Assembly (NCBI GenBank): GCA_946534775.1
Contig: CAMNCZ010000018.1
Location: forward strand, 1 to 9,634
Direction: 5' to 3'
Source: an uncultured Eubacteriaceae bacterium
GTDB lineage: Bacteria > Bacillota > Clostridia > Lachnospirales > CAG-274
Length of the DNA stretch: 9,634 nt
The position numbers were made by a program, and so were the translations under genes. The notes below the pieces were generated by a model. The model saw only the letters and a list, made by a program, of their open reading frames with translations. It ran no database searches and had not been told where the DNA came from. Of the stretch, positions 7,901 to 9,634 are shown piece after piece. Each line of letters opens with the position of its first letter. The first letter of the stretch is position 1.

Positions 7901-9634
7901 TATCCGTACCCGTAACTATCTCCTCGCGGATAGCATCGATAGGCGGGTTTGTGACCTGCGCAAAAAGCTGTTTGAAATAGTTGTACAAAAGCTGCGGCTT
8001 ATCCGAAAGGCAGGCAAGCGGTGTGTCCGTGCCCATTGCGGTGATAGGGTCCTCACCCGTTTCCGCAATGCCTTTCAAAGTCATATCCACATCTTCCCAG
8101 GTATAGCCAAAAGCTTTTTGACGTGTAAGCAGCGGTATTTTTGTATCAAAATCATTTTCCTTGTTTACAAACAGGTTTTCTATCTCGATAAGGCGGTTTG
8201 TCATAAGTTCGCCGTAGGGATGCTTTTTTGCTTCCTCGCGCATATCGGCCGCAAGGTCTGCCCAAAGGCCGCCTTTTCTGCCCGAATGTATACTGTCTAT
8301 ATCAAGCATATTTTCCTTTACCCATTTTTCGTAAGGAAATTCGGAGGAGACCGTGTTTTTTATTTCCTCATCGGGTATTATCCTGCCCGCTTGCGTGTCT
8401 ATAAGCAGCATTTTGCCGGGTTCAAGACGTTTTTTCTCTATAACTTTATCTTCGGGAACATCCAAAACACCGACTTCCGAAGAAAGAATGACCGTATCGT
8501 CATTTGTCACATAATAACGCGCAGGGCGCAGGCCGTTTCTGTCAAGCACGGCACCCACAAGCGTTCCGTTTGTAAAACCCACTGCCGCGGGGCCGTCCCA
8601 CGCTTCACCCGTTGTGGAATTGTATTCGTAAAACGCCCTCTTTGCGCTGTCCATATTTTTGTCGTTTTCCCACGGCTCGGGTATAGCCATCATTATTGCC
8701 TTTGGCAGCGAAAATCCCGCAAGTTCCAGCATTTGTATATAGTTGTCAAGCATTGCGGAGTCCGAACCGTCCTCATTTATAACGGGATATATCTTGCCGA
8801 TATCTTCACCGAAAATATCGGTCTCAAAAATCTTTTCCCTTGCGTGTGTCCAGTTTACATTGCCCCTTATGGTGTTTATCTCGCCGTTATGGATAAGATA
8901 ACGGTTGGGGTGCGCCCTTTCCCAGCTTGGGAATGTGTTGGTGGAAAAACGGCTGTGAACAAGCGCGATAGCCGTCTGCATATCAAGATCCATCAAATCG
9001 AGATAGAAACGCGTTACCTGGTCGGGTGTGAGCATACCTTTGTAAACTATCGTCCTTGAAGAAAGAGAGGCAAAGTAGAAATACGGGTCGCTGCCCGTTC
9101 CCCTTATTTCTTTTTCGGAACGTTTTAAAACAAGATAGAGTTTTCTTTCAAATTCAAGCCCCTTTTCGGCATTATCGGGGCGCTTGATAAATATCTGCAC
9201 TATACGCGGCATAGCCGTTCTTGCGCTTTCACCTATGCATTTTGCATAAGTCGGCACTTCACGCATACCGAGATATTCCATACCCTCGTCACAAATAATG
9301 CCCGAAAGCATTTTAAGGCTTTGCGTGCGCGTTTCGACATCGGGCGAAAGAAAAAGCATACCGACACCGTAGTCACCCTCATCGGGCAGGGCTATGGCTT
9401 CATTTGCGCACACCTTTTTCATAAAATTATGCGGTATCTGTATCAAAATACCTGCGCCGTCACCCGTATCGGGCTCGCTGCCCACACCGCCCCTGTGTGC
9501 AAGATTTTCAAGTATCTGCACCGCATCGTTGATTATCTTATGCGACCTTTTTCCTTTGATATTGGCAATAAAACCAATACCGCAGTTGTCGTGTTCAAAC
9601 CGAGGGTCGTAAAGTCCCTGCTTTTGGGGTAAAC
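4929..9634 (-). CDS. gltB: Glutamate synthase (NADPH) large/alpha subunit, 5' end outside window
   Basis: Takes the amide nitrogen of glutamine and transfers it to 2-oxoglutarate, giving two glutamates, in the cytoplasm with GltD. The frame stays open to the right edge: 1567 residues are visible and only a few N-terminal codons are missing. Numbering from the edge, the class II glutaminase nucleophile is Cys17 (codon 9582-9584) in DNCGIGF, just after GLYDPRFEHD. The glutaminase domain continues with HRGG and HNGEINT near 248-254. The central domain follows (about 460-850). The FMN-binding synthase domain (about 900-1230) has KTGAMSYGSIS, GEGGEEAERF, KPGEGGHLPG and SGYDGGTGAAP. The 3Fe-4S cysteines are 1160, 1166 and 1171 in CVMMRVCNQDTCPVGVATQ. 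The C-terminal GXGXG beta-helix domain (about 1290-1460) has GKGLSGGRIVV, GNVAFYGAVSGE and GAGMSGGVAYIY. Length is normal for the family (about 1500). The GTG at 9521 is not the start, because it would remove the nucleophile. The stop overlaps gltD. Identification is secure; cofactor preference (NADPH) is inferred from the adjacent GltD. Confidence 0.98.
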   Translation of the reverse strand, partial: LPQKQGLYDPRFEHDNCGIGFIANIKGKRSHKIINDAVQILENLAHRGGVGSEPDTGDGAGILIQIPHNFMKKVCANEAIALPDEGDYGVGMLFLSPDVETRTQSLKMLSGIICDEGMEYLGMREVPTYAKCIGESARTAMPRIVQIFIKRPDNAEKGLEFERKLYLVLKRSEKEIRGTGSDPYFYFASLSSRTIVYKGMLTPDQVTRFYLDLMDLDMQTAIALVHSRFSTNTFPSWERAHPNRYLIHNGEINTIRGNVNWTHAREKIFETDIFGEDIGKIYPVINEDGSDSAMLDNYIQMLELAGFSLPKAIMMAIPEPWENDKNMDSAKRAFYEYNSTTGEAWDGPAAVGFTNGTLVGAVLDRNGLRPARYYVTNDDTVILSSEVGVLDVPEDKVIEKKRLEPGKMLLIDTQAGRIIPDEEIKNTVSSEFPYEKWVKENMLDIDSIHSGRKGGLWADLAADMREEAKKHPYGELMTNRLIEIENLFVNKENDFDTKIPLLTRQKAFGYTWEDVDMTLKGIAETGEDPITAMGTDTPLACLSDKPQLLYNYFKQLFAQVTNPPIDAIREEIVTGTDIYLGGERNLLEPKGRNCRRIRCASPILTNKQLQALKTIDEPDFKAVTVSMLYDPAEKEGLSNAIDNIFKAVDIAIENKYNIIVLSDKGVNAQKCAIPALLAGAGLHHHLIRKGTRMKVSIVLETGEPREVHHFAVLLGYGVNAIDPYLVYETLEDMAKNNSITKSPEEAVSAYINAVTHGIVKIMSKMGISTVQSYMGAQIFEALGISKRVVDRFFTGTVTRIGGITMKHIAKEAQMRHEKAFAPQTENDALEAGGDYKWRRGGEYHLYNPKSIYLLQKACREGDYKLYKEFANMMNDTNEQLCTIRGLLDIRTVDKPINIDEVESVESIVKRFKTGAMSYGSISKEAHECMAIAMNRLGGKSNSGEGGEEAERFTPDENGDLRRSAIKQVASGRFGVTINYLQNAVEIQIKMAQGAKPGEGGHLPGKKVYPWIAKARNSTPGVALISPPPHHDIYSIEDLAQLIHDLKNANRNARISVKLVSEAGVGTIAVGVAKGRADVILVSGYDGGTGAAPRTSVRHAGLPWELGIAETHQALLMNNLRNRVVIETDGKLLTGRDVAVACLLGAEEFGFATAPLVTMGCVMMRVCNQDTCPVGVATQNPELRKRFAGKPEYIENFMRFIARDLREWMAKIGVRTINEMVGHVEKLAPKHLHHWKAKEIDLTNMLYQPKICSNDSERYFNTPQDHELEKCLDVNALVRLCQPAINDGKKISASLAINNTNRVCGTILSSEITRKYGEAGLPDDLIELDFVGSAGQSFGAFQTHGVTMKLEGDANDYIGKGLSGGRIVVVPQKQAKFKASENIIIGNVAFYGAVSGEAYINGIAGERFCVRNSGMTAVVEGVGHHGCEYMTGGKVAVLGAVGKNFGAGMSGGVAYIYNKNKDFESRCNKSLVLLEEVKDEEDIAELKTMLENHIKYTNSETAKAIVENFDKEVKNFVKVIPAAYKEMITEIKRCKAKGLSDEDAIMDAFIEVSGTTMIKKTERSAANG
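4945..4951 (-). promoter_or_regulatory. Ribosome binding site of gltD, inside gltB
   Basis: Reads AAAGGAG on the minus strand, 8 bases before the ATG at 4936, and lies within the last codons of gltB. It decides the gltD start against the GTG at 4943-4945. Its position suggests translational coupling with gltB. Confidence 0.85.

Noticed and set aside
8118..9059. Plus-strand open frame of 313 codons opposite gltB
   Set aside because: It lies fully antisense to the conserved GltB glutaminase domain, has no recognisable motif, and has an erratic composition rich in Tyr, Phe, Cys, His and Arg. Minus-strand genes here use few TTA, CTA and TCA codons, which leaves the opposite strand short of stops.

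Overview
The window is a single-direction stretch of conserved biosynthetic genes, all read on the minus strand. In transcription order (right to left) they are gltB (5' end just outside the window), gltD, purF, dapF and dapL. Every member is a recognisable core enzyme with its catalytic motifs intact. I see no mobile element, RNA gene, CRISPR array, defence gene or unexplained gene-sized gap. I did not find a new biological system here; the unusual part is the combination of genes.

Layout. 9634-4929: large (alpha) subunit of NADPH glutamate synthase. 4936-3476: small (beta) subunit, overlapping gltB by 8 bases. 3469-2090: glutamine PRPP amidotransferase, 6 bases after gltD. 2072-1239: diaminopimelate epimerase, 17 bases after purF. 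1234-56: LL-diaminopimelate aminotransferase, 4 bases after dapF. 55-1: unassigned edge. The largest gap between genes is 17 bases, and each internal gene has a good Shine-Dalgarno sequence at its start. The five genes therefore look like one transcription unit whose promoter lies to the right of the window. No internal promoter or terminator is evident.

How the genes fit together. GltBD makes two glutamates from glutamine and 2-oxoglutarate. PurF spends glutamine on the first step of purine synthesis and releases glutamate. DapL uses glutamate as amino donor to make LL-diaminopimelate in one step, and DapF epimerises that to meso-diaminopimelate for lysine and peptidoglycan. The common thread is the glutamine/glutamate amino-nitrogen pool. 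That link is an inference from known reactions; the sequence shows only the adjacency.

Organism. Strong AGGAGG-like ribosome binding sites, a PurF with propeptide and Fe-S cysteines of the Bacillus type, the DapL route and moderate GC content (by eye in the 40s percent, not counted) suggest an anaerobic Clostridia-type Firmicute, perhaps an Oscillospiraceae/Ruminococcaceae relative. This is a soft call made without any database search. Codon use looks even across the five genes, with no sign of recent transfer.
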